A stretch of DNA of 64,000 nucleotides from an uncultured Draconibacterium sp. (GCF_963675585.1 NZ_OY776411.1:501001-565000), one strand, 5' to 3'; positions 51,851 to 61,827 are shown, counted from the stretch's first letter. Numbers and translations are program-made. The notes: generated by a model not told the origin, from the letters alone.

Positions 51851-53185
51851 ATGAAGTCTCAAAAACTAAGTGTACTCGAGAAAATTGGATATGGATCCGG
51901 GGACGCAGCAGTAAATGTTGTAATCTCTTCGATGTTTCTGATTATTACATTTTTTTATACCGATATATTCGGTATAAAACCCAAAGATGTAGCTCTGTTA
52001 TTTTTATTGGTACGATTCATCGATGCAATTACCGATCCGCTTATGGGACTTTTAACCGATAAGGTTAAAACCCGGTGGGGACGTTACCGACACTATTTTC
52101 TGTTTTTATCGGTTCCTTTTGGGGTATCTGTTTTCCTAACATTCTCCACTCCGGGATTCGATTATGCAGGAAAACTAATCTATGCCTACGTCACTTATAT
52201 TTTTGTTACAATTATGTTCACATCGGTAACAATTCCCTACATTTCGTTGATTGGCGTACTAACGAATGATCCGAAAGAACGTTTATCGGCAAACGGCTAC
52301 AGATTGTTTTTCGCAAAGGTGGCAGCTTTTCTTGTTTCGATAGTAGTTCCAATAATGGCAGATGTCATGGGCAAAGAGGATATGGCTCGTGGTTATCAGT
52401 TAGCCATGGGATTAATGGCGCTTTTGGGTACTCTCCTGTTTTTATTCAGCTTTTTTACCACACGCGAACGGGTAGAACACATTGTTGATAAAACACCTTT
52501 GTTTCAGCAATTTAAGCTACTTATTAAAAACGGACAGTGGACCCTATTATTTGGAGTTTGCTTTTTTGGAACGGTAGGTTATGTCATTCGTAATTCGGTT
52601 GCTATTTATTATGCAAAATACTTCCTTGGAGGCGATGCCGGTGTGCAATCTTCTTTTATGGCCACTGGTGTAATTGCCGCAATTCTGGCAATGCCTGTGT
52701 CAACCTACATCACCAAACGCTATTGCAAGGTCAAACTGTTTAAGTGGTCTCAGCTCGCAGTTGGAGTTATTAGTGTAATTATGCTTGCCGCAGTGCGCCC
52801 CGGAAATTTACTGCTTGCTTACCCCTTGTATTTTATACTGTCGTTTGTTGTTGATTTGCATGCACCGGTTTTCTGGTCGGCAATTGCTGAAGCCGTGGAT
52901 TACGGACAGGCGAAATCGGGTCAGCGCGTTTCAGGATTGGCTTTTGGTGGTATTTCGTTTGCACAAAAAGCAGGTATGGGTATTGCAGGTGCCGCCGTTG
53001 GTTATTTACTCGACTTTTTTGGATACATACCCGATGGAGTGCAGAGTGAAACTGCACTATTAGGAATCGCACTCATGCTGACAGTAATTCCTGGTGTATT
53101 TCATACCATTATGGGAAGTCTGATGTTCCGTTACAAAATTACGGACAGCTATTATGAAAAAATCAAAATTAAAATTCACATCTAA
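51851..53185 (+). CDS. GPH-family sugar:cation symporter (MFS)
   Basis: The 444-aa protein has about 12 membrane helices and the glycoside-pentoside-hexuronide:cation signature: IGYGSGDAAVNVVISSMFLI at the N-terminus and FIDAITDPLMGLLTDKVKTRWG in the loop after TM2. It imports a sugar with Na+ or H+. The next gene is a GH43 glycosidase starting 1 nt after the stop, so the pair probably takes up and hydrolyses xylo- or arabino-oligosaccharides in the cytoplasm. Confidence 0.92.
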   Translation: MKSQKLSVLEKIGYGSGDAAVNVVISSMFLIITFFYTDIFGIKPKDVALLFLLVRFIDAITDPLMGLLTDKVKTRWGRYRHYFLFLSVPFGVSVFLTFSTPGFDYAGKLIYAYVTYIFVTIMFTSVTIPYISLIGVLTNDPKERLSANGYRLFFAKVAAFLVSIVVPIMADVMGKEDMARGYQLAMGLMALLGTLLFLFSFFTTRERVEHIVDKTPLFQQFKLLIKNGQWTLLFGVCFFGTVGYVIRNSVAIYYAKYFLGGDAGVQSSFMATGVIAAILAMPVSTYITKRYCKVKLFKWSQLAVGVISVIMLAAVRPGNLLLAYPLYFILSFVVDLHAPVFWSAIAEAVDYGQAKSGQRVSGLAFGGISFAQKAGMGIAGAAVGYLLDFFGYIPDGVQSETALLGIALMLTVIPGVFHTIMGSLMFRYKITDSYYEKIKIKIHI

Positions 53186-53186
53186 A

Positions 53187-54134
53187 ATGAATAATTCAGA
53201 AAAAAATACGCCACTTGTCGAGCAAAGAGCTGATCCGTTTATTTACAAGCATACCGATGGTTATTACTACTTTACCGGGTCGGTACCCTCTTATGACTGC
53301 ATCGAGATTCGAAAATCGAAAACCTTAAAAGGTTTAAAGGACGCCGAAACATTTAATGTGTGGTACAAGCACAAAACCGGGCCAATGAGTCAACACATTT
53401 GGGCTCCTGAAATCCATTATCTGGATGGCAAATGGTATGTATATTTTGCAGGTAGCGAAGTGGATGATGTTTGGAAACTGAGACCCTATGTGATTGAATG
53501 TAAAGGTCAGGATCCATTAAAAGATGAATGGATTGAACTGGGACAGATGCAGGCAGCCGATGGCGACAATAAAACATTTATTGATTTCTCATTAGACGCA
53601 ACAATTTTTGAAAATAAAGGGAAACGATATTTCTGTTGGGCCGAAAAAACCGGAGGCCAGTTTGCAGCGTCAAACCTTTATTTGGCTGAAATGGAATCGC
53701 CAATAAAGTTAAAAACAACTCAATTTATGCTTACAACACCTGATTATGACTGGGAAAGAGTTGATTTTTGGGTAAACGAAGGACCTGCCGTAATTAAAAA
53801 TAATGGCAAAATTTACATCACATTTTCGGCGAGTGCCACTGGTGCATGTTACTGCATGGGAATGATGGAAGCTGATGAAGAATCTGATATACTCGATCGT
53901 AACTCCTGGAAAAAATCGAGATTCCCTGTGCTTGAAACCGATTATGAAAAAAAGATATTTGGTCCAGGACATAACTGTTTTACGGTGGCTGAAGATGATA
54001 AAACACCACTGTGTGTGTACCACGCACGCGACTATGAGAAAATTGTTGGCGATCCCTTATATGATCCAAACAGGCATGCCCGAATTATGGAAGTAAAATT
54101 TGATGCAGAAGGGAAACCAGTATTTGAGTTTTAA
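53187..54134 (+). CDS. Glycoside hydrolase family 43 protein
   Basis: The 315-aa protein has the five-bladed propeller of GH43 (arabinofuranosidases/xylosidases, inverting). Asp catalytic base is in RADPFIYKHTDGYYYFTG (about residue 16), the pKa-modulating Asp in FIDFSLDATIFENKGKRYFC, and the general-acid Glu in VNEGPAVIKNNGKIYITFS. The His in GPGHNCF binds ligand. No signal peptide, so cytoplasmic. Start ATG 53187 follows the transporter stop by 1 nt; the frame is open back to 53154 within the transporter gene. Confidence 0.93.
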   Translation: MNNSEKNTPLVEQRADPFIYKHTDGYYYFTGSVPSYDCIEIRKSKTLKGLKDAETFNVWYKHKTGPMSQHIWAPEIHYLDGKWYVYFAGSEVDDVWKLRPYVIECKGQDPLKDEWIELGQMQAADGDNKTFIDFSLDATIFENKGKRYFCWAEKTGGQFAASNLYLAEMESPIKLKTTQFMLTTPDYDWERVDFWVNEGPAVIKNNGKIYITFSASATGACYCMGMMEADEESDILDRNSWKKSRFPVLETDYEKKIFGPGHNCFTVAEDDKTPLCVYHARDYEKIVGDPLYDPNRHARIMEVKFDAEGKPVFEF

Positions 54135-54156
54135 GGAAACGAGTTAAGAAATAGGA

Positions 54157-54186
54157 AAAGGAACATCAAAGGGTGTTCCTTTTTTA
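54157..54186 (+). terminator. Terminator after the GH43 gene
   Basis: AAGGAACA/TGTTCCTT stem, 8-nt loop, T-run. Confidence 0.8.
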
Positions 54187-54218
54187 GCATAATGCTCTTC
54201 AGTTTATTTTAAGCTGAT

Positions 54219-54250
54219 CAGAAAAAAGCGAACCCTTTCAGGTTCGCTTT
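54219..54250 (-). terminator. Terminator after the secreted Ig-like gene
   Basis: Perfect 10-bp stem AAAGCGAACC/GGTTCGCTTT, loop CTTTCA, T-rich on the minus-strand 3' side, 30 nt past the stop at 54280. Confidence 0.85.
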
Positions 54251-54279
54251 AAGTTTAACTAATCTAACTAAACTTACAA

Positions 54280-54888
54280 TTACTGTTTGAGCAAAACATT
54301 ATATTCATATACATTATCATCACTCACCAAAACCGCATCATAACTTCCTTCATTCAACTTCGAAAAATCCACAGCGCTGTGCAGTGCAAAGTCTGTCCCC
54401 AATGCTATTTCTTGAAGTAATTTTCCCATTTTATTGTCATACACATACAACATTACTTCATCTTTCTCGTGATTCAAATAGGAAATATCCAAACGATCGT
54501 TTTTAAATGCAAAATACGGTTGAACCTCCTTTTCCTGATCAGTAACAGTTACTTTCCCACTTTTAATGCTAATAACCGACAGGTTTTGTTCGTTGTCCAG
54601 CCGAACCTCCAAAGTATAGTCACCATCGCGCAAACGCGAAAAATCGAAGGTTTGCGTTAGGTTTTTCGATGGTCGCTGAGTTTGTTTGTAATACACAATG
54701 TCATTATTCACATTACGAATTTCAACCTCAAACTGACTCTCAACCACATTGCTAATTTTCACAATCGCCTCGTCGTAAGCACTTTGTTCAATATTTACTT
54801 TAAGGTTTCCGCTTGCCATCACTGCCCCCGAAATGAGGATCAGAGCTACTGTTGCTAAAACATTGTTTAATTTTTTCATGACTTTCAA
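54280..54888 (-). CDS. Secreted protein with two Ig-like repeats
   Basis: The 202-aa protein has a signal peptide (ends AVMASG) and two similar ~85-residue strand-rich parts, each closing with a sentence-like pattern: FDFSRLRDGDYTLEV and VDFSKLNEGSYDAVLV. Such modules resemble DUF3244 and the type IX secretion C-terminal domains of Bacteroidota, but here both are near the middle and end, and the final residues (YNVLLKQ) fit a C-terminal sorting-like strand. Function unknown. Confidence 0.75.
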   Translation of the reverse strand: MKVMKKLNNVLATVALILISGAVMASGNLKVNIEQSAYDEAIVKISNVVESQFEVEIRNVNNDIVYYKQTQRPSKNLTQTFDFSRLRDGDYTLEVRLDNEQNLSVISIKSGKVTVTDQEKEVQPYFAFKNDRLDISYLNHEKDEVMLYVYDNKMGKLLQEIALGTDFALHSAVDFSKLNEGSYDAVLVSDDNVYEYNVLLKQ

Positions 54889-55506
54889 ATTTTGAATTAC
54901 TAAATCTTTCTGTTTTTGTTTTCATCTACTAAGACAGCTAAATTAAAAGATAGTTTAGTCTTTATCAATAGCAAATTGATTGTTATTTTGTAATTCCCTG
55001 TCTTTTCAGTAGTTTCAGAAGTGTTAATGCGATGTTAATGTTTGTTTTTTATCTTTTTTAAAGCATATGGACATTTGATAAAACGAAGGTCAGCACATTA
55101 TATAGAAGAGATGCAATCAAAAATGTTTTGATAAACCGATCATTCCCTTTTTAATTTTCCTGCTTCAAAAAGAACTATCTAACAAAATAGGTTGCACTCT
55201 GATGAGAAGATGAATAACTCAGCCAAAAAAGTAGTTTATCAGATGAATTATTTTATCAATTATTTATGTTTACCAGAAAACCTTTTCAAAAATTGAACTG
55301 TAAAAACAGGAAAATAAAGGATGAATCAGAGTCAAACAAAAACGACTCAGCAACCACATATTCTCTTTTATTTATACGCTAAATCCCGGTGATTTCAAAG
55401 TCAATACTTTATCCACTTGTGCCGTATATCAAGCCATTCACTCATTTAAATAAACCATTCACAAGAAACTAAACACAATTCTTGGATAAATCATATCTTT
55501 GTTACA
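54889..55506. other. Gene-free AT-rich stretch
   Basis: No supported gene or strong hairpin was found. It separates divergent genes: the secreted Ig-like protein and the LytTR regulator. The -7 box at 55494 is the only regulatory element recognised. Confidence 0.5.
55494..55501 (+). promoter_or_regulatory. -7 box immediately before the LytTR ATG
   Basis: TATCTTTG matches TAnnTTTG exactly. Only 5 nt separate it from the ATG at 55507, implying a leaderless or nearly leaderless mRNA. Confidence 0.6.
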
Positions 55507-56301
55507 ATGAGAAAATTTAATGCCATACTTGTTGACGATGAAATCAATTTACAAGAGACTCTTGAGATTCTGATTCATCGGAATTGCCCCGAAATAGAGA
55601 TTGTGGGTAAAGCAAAATCGGCAGAAGAAGCTCGAGAGCTGATTAAGCAAAAAAGTGTCGATCTTATTTTTCTTGATATTTCGATGCCTAAAGAAACCGG
55701 CTTTGATTTTTTAGCTTCTATTCCAAAAGAAAATTACGTTGTAATTTTCACCACCGCCTACGAGGAATATGCCCTTAAAGCAATCAAAGCCAATGCAATA
55801 GACTATTTACTAAAACCCATCGACCCACTTGAGCTAAAGCAAGCGGTGTTAAAAGCAACGGCGTTAATTGCTTTAAAATCTCAAAAAAAAGGGGCAGACG
55901 AAACATACAATGAGTCGCTTAACAATTTAACCCAACAAATTAAAAGCGGACAAACCCATTTTTCAAAAATTACAATTGTTGAAAAATTTGGATATCGTAT
56001 TGTGGAGTTAAAATCAATTCGATATTTGGAAGCCGATAGCAACTACACCATCATACATTTATCCAGCCTCGACAAAATTGTGTCTAGCAAATCGTTGGGG
56101 GAATATGAAAAAATCTTAGATCCTGATCTCTTTTTCAGAATTCATAAATCGACGATTATTAATCTGAATTATTTGTCCGGATTTTCAAGTTATCAGGGAT
56201 ATTTTGCTATTTTAGATGACAATACCAAGCTGTCCATTTCAAGAAGACGTTTCAATGAATTTAAAGATATTGTAGGGTTGTTATCCAAATCTGTCGATTA
56301 G
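55507..56301 (+). CDS. LytTR-family response regulator
   Basis: The 264-aa protein has a receiver domain (residues ~4-125) with acidic pair Asp10/Asp11, phospho-acceptor Asp57 in LIFLDISMP, Thr in IFTTAYEEYALK and Lys in LLKPIDP. The C-terminal ~100 residues are a LytTR DNA-binding domain (YLEADSNYTIIHLS, FFRIHKSTIINLNYL, ISRRRFNEFK). The stop TAG overlaps the kinase GTG by one base. It is the regulator of the propeller kinase encoded next. Confidence 0.95.
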   Translation: MRKFNAILVDDEINLQETLEILIHRNCPEIEIVGKAKSAEEARELIKQKSVDLIFLDISMPKETGFDFLASIPKENYVVIFTTAYEEYALKAIKANAIDYLLKPIDPLELKQAVLKATALIALKSQKKGADETYNESLNNLTQQIKSGQTHFSKITIVEKFGYRIVELKSIRYLEADSNYTIIHLSSLDKIVSSKSLGEYEKILDPDLFFRIHKSTIINLNYLSGFSSYQGYFAILDDNTKLSISRRRFNEFKDIVGLLSKSVD

Positions 56302-59210
56302 TGAAAAAAAACCATTTTATATCCCTCCTGCTAATCTTATTGTACCAACATGTTTTGGCGCAAAATCCGTTTGTAACCAATTATACAATAGAAGACGGGC
56401 TTCCATCGAATAAAGTCTTCTGTGTTTTACAGGATAGTAAAGGTTTTATGTGGTTTGGTACCGATGCCGGAGTGACACGTTTTGATGGAAATCAATTTGT
56501 TCATTTTAATGAAAACAATGGATTAAGTGGGAATGTAGTAGTTCGAATAAAAGAAGATTTAAGTGGTAGAATCTGGTTTCTAAACTTTAGTGGCACTTTA
56601 AATTATTTTTATAACGATATAATTTACAATACTGAAAATGCACCATTCCTTGCCGAACTGGAAACAAACTTCTTTTTTCACAACTTTTACGAAGACACAG
56701 ATTCTCTCATCTATTTTTACAATCAGGCATCCGAAATCTATGTTGTAAAAAACAATCAATACCTGGACTACCAATCCTATAATAAGAAACCCGACAATAC
56801 TTCACGAACTACCTATCTTTTTAATAAAGATTCAAACGGTAATTTTTTGCTCTGGACAGACGATGGCTTACTAAAATTAAAAGACATAAACACCCTGGAA
56901 GAGAGAAAGAACTTAGTCATTCAAAAAGCCTTTTCTGTAGAAAACTACAACACATTTATTTTAGATGAATCCGGGAATGTGAGCCTTTTTCATAATGATA
57001 CACTTATGCAGTCGAACGGCTTTCATTCAGAATCTCAAATCATCAACGATATTGTGGTGGATAGAGATGGTTATGTGTGGGTGTCAACATATGACCAGGG
57101 ACTGTATTGTTTTAAAGATAATTCATTAATTTTTCATTTAGACATTCGACTGATTCAGAATCTTATTCTTGATAATGAAAATAATATATGGACAGCATCA
57201 AATTTTAACGGAATTTATAAAATAAACCGTGATATCCTCAATTCCAATTTTATAGATAAGAACGAATTTGACAATAGTGGAATTACAGAATTGTCAAAAG
57301 CAAACAATGATGGCATTTGGGCTACAAATGGGCAATCACTTTTTTGGATTCATAACCAGAAAAAATTTAATAGAAAAATAAGTATTGGTGGCCACATTTT
57401 GGAGAGCATTCATCAGTTGAAGAACAACACTGTTATTATAAGTGGATCAAACACTAATTTGAGATTTATCGAAGATGTAAAAGTTGATGCAGAAGAAGAT
57501 GTGCTTGAAATAGGCAAAATGATTCGTCTCGGATTTAGCGTAAAAAATGTAGCTATTGATTCCACTGAATCACACTTCTATTCGATTGCTAACGACAAAC
57601 TTATTGATTTAGATCTGAATACTAAGTATACAAACTTCTATCAATTGGGAGTTGGACGAATCAACAATCTTTTTATCAATAATAAAAATCAATTAGTTGT
57701 TAAGGGATCAAGATATGTCGTACTTGAAAATGATTTGATATACAATACATCAATATATCAAGAATTTAACGAACAGATTATTACTTCCCACATCAATATC
57801 GATAGTGAAAATGAGATACTGAATATATATGGGAATAATCTAATTTTAAACCATAACGATAAACTATACAATCTCACCGAACACTTAAAATCCTTGATTG
57901 ATTATAGAATTCAAGACATATTTTATTATAATAATACCTTGTTCTTTTTTACCGTAAAAACAGTATATTCTATTTCTAATCCACTAGATTTTATTGATGG
58001 CGCAGAACTAAAAATCAACCGAATTAATATTGAATTCAACAATATTAATGATATTCTGTGCGAGGATAGTGTACTTTATGTCGCATCAGACAACGGCTTA
58101 ACAATGTTACCGATTGAAGAATCTATTAATTATAAACAGCAACCAACAAAACCTTATTTTACAAAAGTTTCATTAGACGATACCAATTATAATCTGGCTT
58201 CTAATCTTGTTGATTTCAAAAACAAAAAAAGATTAGCAATTGAATTTTCAAGTTTAAATTACTCCTCAATTCCTTCCGAATATTCCTATAAAATGAAAGG
58301 AATTAATGAGGATTGGATCGAAGGAAGGGAAACAAGAGTAGTTTATCTGAACCTTGAGCCAGGCAGTTATACCTTTCAACTTAAATCGCGCAAAAACAAA
58401 GAACCTTACAGTGAAATAATTGAGCTGCCAATAATCGTACACCCCACAATTATACAACGTACCAGTACAAAAATTGCGTTGCTTATTCTGTTATTACTAC
58501 TAATATCGCTGATTGTACGTGCCATTTATCGTCGAAAAATCAAACAAAAAGAAACGGATCATCTTTTAATTTCGCTTGAACACAAAGCACTACAATCGAT
58601 GATGAATCCACACTTCATCTTTAATGCTTTGGGTTCGATCCAAGGTTATCTTTTACAAAACAAGTCGTCAGAAGCAGGTACTTATTTATCGCAGTTTGCA
58701 CGGCTTATAAGGCAAAATATGAATTCGCTAAAATCGAATTACATATGTATTGACGATGAAGTTGAGCGTTTAAGGAATTATATTGACCTTGAAAAGCTTC
58801 GGATGAACAATCGGTTTGACTTTGAAATATATGTTGATGAGAATATAGATAGTTACGAAGTTTGTATCCCTTCAATGACCGTTCAACCATTCATCGAGAA
58901 TGCCATCTGGCATGGGATTTCGACAATTGAAGATGGTGGAAAAATTAAAGTTACTTTTAATTCGCTTGATGAAAAAAGCATAGAAGTAATTGTTGAAGAT
59001 AACGGAGTTGGAATTGAGAACAGTAATCCAACGGCCAAATCGGGACATGGTTTAAATATGGGTATGAACCTTACCAAGAAACGTTTAAGACTAATTGGCG
59101 AACGTTATGGTGTTACATCAGAAATATCATCAAAAAATATTTCCAATGATCCGGATTGGCCCGGCACTCAGATTAAAATTATTATTCCAATTGTTGATGG
59201 TGAGTCTTAA
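56301..59210 (+). CDS. Propeller-type sensor histidine kinase (LytS-like core)
   Basis: The 969-aa protein has a signal peptide (ends VLAQNP), about 600 residues of two-component-regulator-propeller repeats (DSKGFMWFGTDAGVTRFDG, DGYVWVSTYDQGLYCF, NNIWTASNFNGIYKI), a Y_Y_Y domain (SLNYSSIPSEYSYKMKGINED) and one membrane helix near residue 730. The kinase core is of the LytS/His_kinase type: MMNPHFIFNALGSIQGYLL with the phosphorylated His, and HATPase near VEDNGVGIENSN and GHGLNMGMNL. It is a periplasmic sensor, probably of a polysaccharide signal. Start is GTG. Confidence 0.93.
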   Translation: MKKNHFISLLLILLYQHVLAQNPFVTNYTIEDGLPSNKVFCVLQDSKGFMWFGTDAGVTRFDGNQFVHFNENNGLSGNVVVRIKEDLSGRIWFLNFSGTLNYFYNDIIYNTENAPFLAELETNFFFHNFYEDTDSLIYFYNQASEIYVVKNNQYLDYQSYNKKPDNTSRTTYLFNKDSNGNFLLWTDDGLLKLKDINTLEERKNLVIQKAFSVENYNTFILDESGNVSLFHNDTLMQSNGFHSESQIINDIVVDRDGYVWVSTYDQGLYCFKDNSLIFHLDIRLIQNLILDNENNIWTASNFNGIYKINRDILNSNFIDKNEFDNSGITELSKANNDGIWATNGQSLFWIHNQKKFNRKISIGGHILESIHQLKNNTVIISGSNTNLRFIEDVKVDAEEDVLEIGKMIRLGFSVKNVAIDSTESHFYSIANDKLIDLDLNTKYTNFYQLGVGRINNLFINNKNQLVVKGSRYVVLENDLIYNTSIYQEFNEQIITSHINIDSENEILNIYGNNLILNHNDKLYNLTEHLKSLIDYRIQDIFYYNNTLFFFTVKTVYSISNPLDFIDGAELKINRINIEFNNINDILCEDSVLYVASDNGLTMLPIEESINYKQQPTKPYFTKVSLDDTNYNLASNLVDFKNKKRLAIEFSSLNYSSIPSEYSYKMKGINEDWIEGRETRVVYLNLEPGSYTFQLKSRKNKEPYSEIIELPIIVHPTIIQRTSTKIALLILLLLLISLIVRAIYRRKIKQKETDHLLISLEHKALQSMMNPHFIFNALGSIQGYLLQNKSSEAGTYLSQFARLIRQNMNSLKSNYICIDDEVERLRNYIDLEKLRMNNRFDFEIYVDENIDSYEVCIPSMTVQPFIENAIWHGISTIEDGGKIKVTFNSLDEKSIEVIVEDNGVGIENSNPTAKSGHGLNMGMNLTKKRLRLIGERYGVTSEISSKNISNDPDWPGTQIKIIIPIVDGES

Positions 59211-59538
59211 ATAACCTGTCGTTAAAATTCCGATAAATAATTACCTCCTACCGTTTATCTTTAAAAAATACCCATTCACTAAAACACAAATTTTGTTCTA
59301 TTATTAATTTCTATACTTGTATTGAGTTCTTTTACTTATTGGTAAAACAATAAAGGAAATTTGAATATTACGTCGAATAATCGAATTAAAGATACGACTC
59401 CCCATCGCAATATTTCCTTTATCCGTGCAATTAACCCTCAAATTAAAAAAGTTTTCTTAATACACTTGTCCTGTCCCTCCATCCTTTTAGAAAACGTATT
59501 TTTAAATGCACGCACGGATAATTGGATAAGAGATCTCG

Positions 59539-59567
59539 AAAGCCAGCACATTTTGTGCTGGCTTTTT
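59539..59567 (+). terminator. Strong terminator without an adjacent gene
   Basis: 12-bp stem AAAGCCAGCACA/TGTGCTGGCTTT around TTT, then T-run. It lies 330 nt after the kinase stop, so it could end a small RNA or the kinase mRNA. Confidence 0.85.
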
Positions 59568-59699
59568 TATTTGCTAAAAATTCATAAACGGCACAACCAA
59601 GATCACCCGTAAAATCCGGTGGATTTGAATATTTATATATCAAAAGTACATGGGCACACTAAAGTCAATTTGACCTTTAGTCGATTTTAAAATTGCTGC

Positions 59700-60045
59700 C
59701 GCAGGCCTTCATCCCGATTCAATTGGGACGAAGCAGAAAAATCCAGGCTGCTTTTGATCCTTGCCTTCCGCTATCATAAAGACCAAAAGAGGCTGATCCT
59801 CTGATCTGGGGATGGCAAACCAAAGACCTTATTCGAAGCTTCGGCCTCGTTCGGTGAGCCGGAAAACAAGTGGTGTCGGCGTTAAAAAATTACTGCTGTT
59901 TGAGGAGGTACGACGAGTTTCAGGAATTTTAGCCGGCATCGCGTAGCTTTTCCGAGTGAAGCGGGCGCAGCCTTGGGGTTTCTGTCTACTCTTTGGGCCA
60001 AACCAAAGAGTAGAATCGGCCTGATAAGGCAAAGGCGCATTATAA
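59700..60045. repeat. Structured dispersed element of Bacteroidota type
   Basis: This GC-richer block contains ATCCCGATT/AATTGGGACG, AGAGGCTGATCCTCT, TTCGAAGCTTCGG and an 11-bp perfect terminal hairpin CTACTCTTTGG/CCAAAGAGTAG (59986-60013, loop GCCAAA). The core from CTGTTTGAGG to TCGGCCTGATAAGG resembles an interspersed element known in many Bacteroidota genomes. It is often misannotated as short ORFs. Boundaries are approximate. Confidence 0.5.
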
Positions 60046-60172
60046 TATCTATTGTTGCAGGATTATACAAACTTCGAAAAATTACTCCACCTGAAATTTC
60101 ATGTGATCCCACAACCATAAAGGTTAAATTGTAACCATAAAAAATGTACATTTATAATTTGAATTATAATAA

Positions 60173-61822
60173 GTGAAACGTATGAAAAACCAAACTTTAG
60201 CTAAACTTTACACGAACGCCTTTCACCAAAACTGGGACAATTTAGCTTTCTCCGATTTCGATGGAGACAGTTACAAATACCACGAAATAGCAAAAATTAT
60301 AAAATCGCTTCATTTATTCTACCAGTTGGCCGGTCTGCAGCGTGGAGACAAAATTGCGGTTTTGGGTCGAAACTCGGCACATTGGGGAGCTGTATTTTTA
60401 TCAGCAGTTTCAGCTGGTTTGGTTATAGTTCCGATACTTCCGGACTTTAATGAAAAGGATACCAACCATATTATAAACCATTCTGAATCAAAAATAGTAA
60501 TTGGTTCTAAATCGCTTTTAGACAAAGTTGATTTGAAAAAATCATCCAATTTACAAACAGTAATTGTGCTCGAAGATTTTAGCTTCCACAGCGCTGTCGA
60601 TCCAAATATGGAATACAAATTAAATGATGGATTCCAATACTACAAAGAAAACCAACTTACAAAAAAAGGATTCCAGTTTGAAGAATGGGAACGCGAAGAA
60701 ATGTGTATTATCTCGTACACCTCGGGAACTTCGGGATTTACAAAAGGAGTGATGATTCCGGAGCGCAGCCTGGTTTCTAATATTATTTTTGCACGGGAAC
60801 ACATGCCTCTAAAATCGGGAGATAAAATTGTTTCTTTTCTTCCAATGGCGCATGTTTATGGTTTGTTATTCGAATTTTTATTCCCGGTTACACTAGGTTG
60901 TCACATTACATTTTTAAGTAAAATGCCATCACCGGCAATTATTACAAAAGCATTTGGCGATGTAAAACCAAACCTCATCCTGTCGGTTCCGCTTGTTATT
61001 GAAAAGATCTATAAAAAACGTATTCTTCCTGCCATTGAAAAGCCATCGGTAAAAGTATTGCTTAAAATACCCGGAATATCTGGCATTATTCTTAAAAAAA
61101 TACGTGCCAAAATGGTGGAAACATTCGGAGCCAGGTTTTTTGAAATCGTTATTGGCGGAGCTCCGTTGAGTGCCGATGTAGAGAAGTTTTTTAAGCGAAT
61201 TAATTTCCCATTTACAATTGGATATGGGATGACAGAATGTGGACCGCTGATAAGTTATGAAGCCTGGGATAAAACAATGCCATCGTCGGCTGGTCGTTTG
61301 GTTGATCGTATGGAAGTACGGATAGATTCGGATGATCCTTTCGCAACCGTTGGAGAGATTCAGGTAAAAGGCGAAAATGTAATGCTGGGGTATTACAAAA
61401 ATGACGAAGAAACCAAAGCTGTATTTACAGATGACGGATGGTTAAAAACAGGTGACCTTGGCGTAATTGACCAAAATAACTTTATTTACATTCGAGGACG
61501 TTCAAAAAACATGTTGCTTGGTCCATCGGGTCAAAATATTTATCCCGAGGAAATTGAAGCAAAAATGTGTAACCAGAATTATGTGGCTGAATGTGTTATA
61601 GTTGAACGTGACCAAAAATTAGTAGCAATGGTTTATCCCGATTTTGAAACCATTAAAACAGAAGGTGTTGAACTGAATAATCTGACTCAAATAATGGAAG
61701 AGAACCGCAAAAAGGCAAATATTGAACTTCCAAAATACGAGCAAATAAGTAGAATTGAAATTATGGAACATGAGTTTGAGAAAACTCCAAAACGAAATAT
61801 TAAACGCTATAAATACGTATAA
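60173..61822 (+). CDS. AMP-binding long-chain acyl-CoA synthetase
   Basis: The ~549-aa enzyme is an ANL-superfamily ligase that activates a fatty acid with ATP and then CoA. Motifs: ISYTSGTSGFTKGVMIPERS (P-loop, residues ~182-201), YGMTECGPLISYEAWD (about 350-365), GWLKTGDLGVIDQN (about 422) and the C-terminal-domain hinge FIYIRGRSKNMLLGPSGQNI. The final region, EKTPKRNIKRYKYV, has the catalytic Lys expected near the C-terminus. Start could be GTG 60173 or ATG 60182. Probably long-chain; not proven by sequence. Confidence 0.9.
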   Translation: MKRMKNQTLAKLYTNAFHQNWDNLAFSDFDGDSYKYHEIAKIIKSLHLFYQLAGLQRGDKIAVLGRNSAHWGAVFLSAVSAGLVIVPILPDFNEKDTNHIINHSESKIVIGSKSLLDKVDLKKSSNLQTVIVLEDFSFHSAVDPNMEYKLNDGFQYYKENQLTKKGFQFEEWEREEMCIISYTSGTSGFTKGVMIPERSLVSNIIFAREHMPLKSGDKIVSFLPMAHVYGLLFEFLFPVTLGCHITFLSKMPSPAIITKAFGDVKPNLILSVPLVIEKIYKKRILPAIEKPSVKVLLKIPGISGIILKKIRAKMVETFGARFFEIVIGGAPLSADVEKFFKRINFPFTIGYGMTECGPLISYEAWDKTMPSSAGRLVDRMEVRIDSDDPFATVGEIQVKGENVMLGYYKNDEETKAVFTDDGWLKTGDLGVIDQNNFIYIRGRSKNMLLGPSGQNIYPEEIEAKMCNQNYVAECVIVERDQKLVAMVYPDFETIKTEGVELNNLTQIMEENRKKANIELPKYEQISRIEIMEHEFEKTPKRNIKRYKYV

Positions 61823-61827
61823 GAAAA

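Larger units (their letters stand above)
59211..60172. other. Gene-free, repeat-rich stretch
   Basis: No supported gene. It holds an inverted repeat around 59353-59427 (AAAGGAAATTT ... AATATTTCCTTT), a strong terminator at 59539, and a structured dispersed element around 59700-60045. Open frames in it (up to 89 codons) have repeat-derived composition. Confidence 0.6.

Noticed and set aside
59361-59612. Plus-strand 83-codon frame
   Set aside because: It crosses the terminator stem at 59539-59567 and the upstream inverted repeat, and has no recognisable domain.
59829-60151. Minus-strand frames of 67 and 89 codons in the gene-free stretch
   Set aside because: They read through the structured dispersed element and its terminal hairpin; residue composition is Pro/Arg/Ser-rich as in repeat translation.
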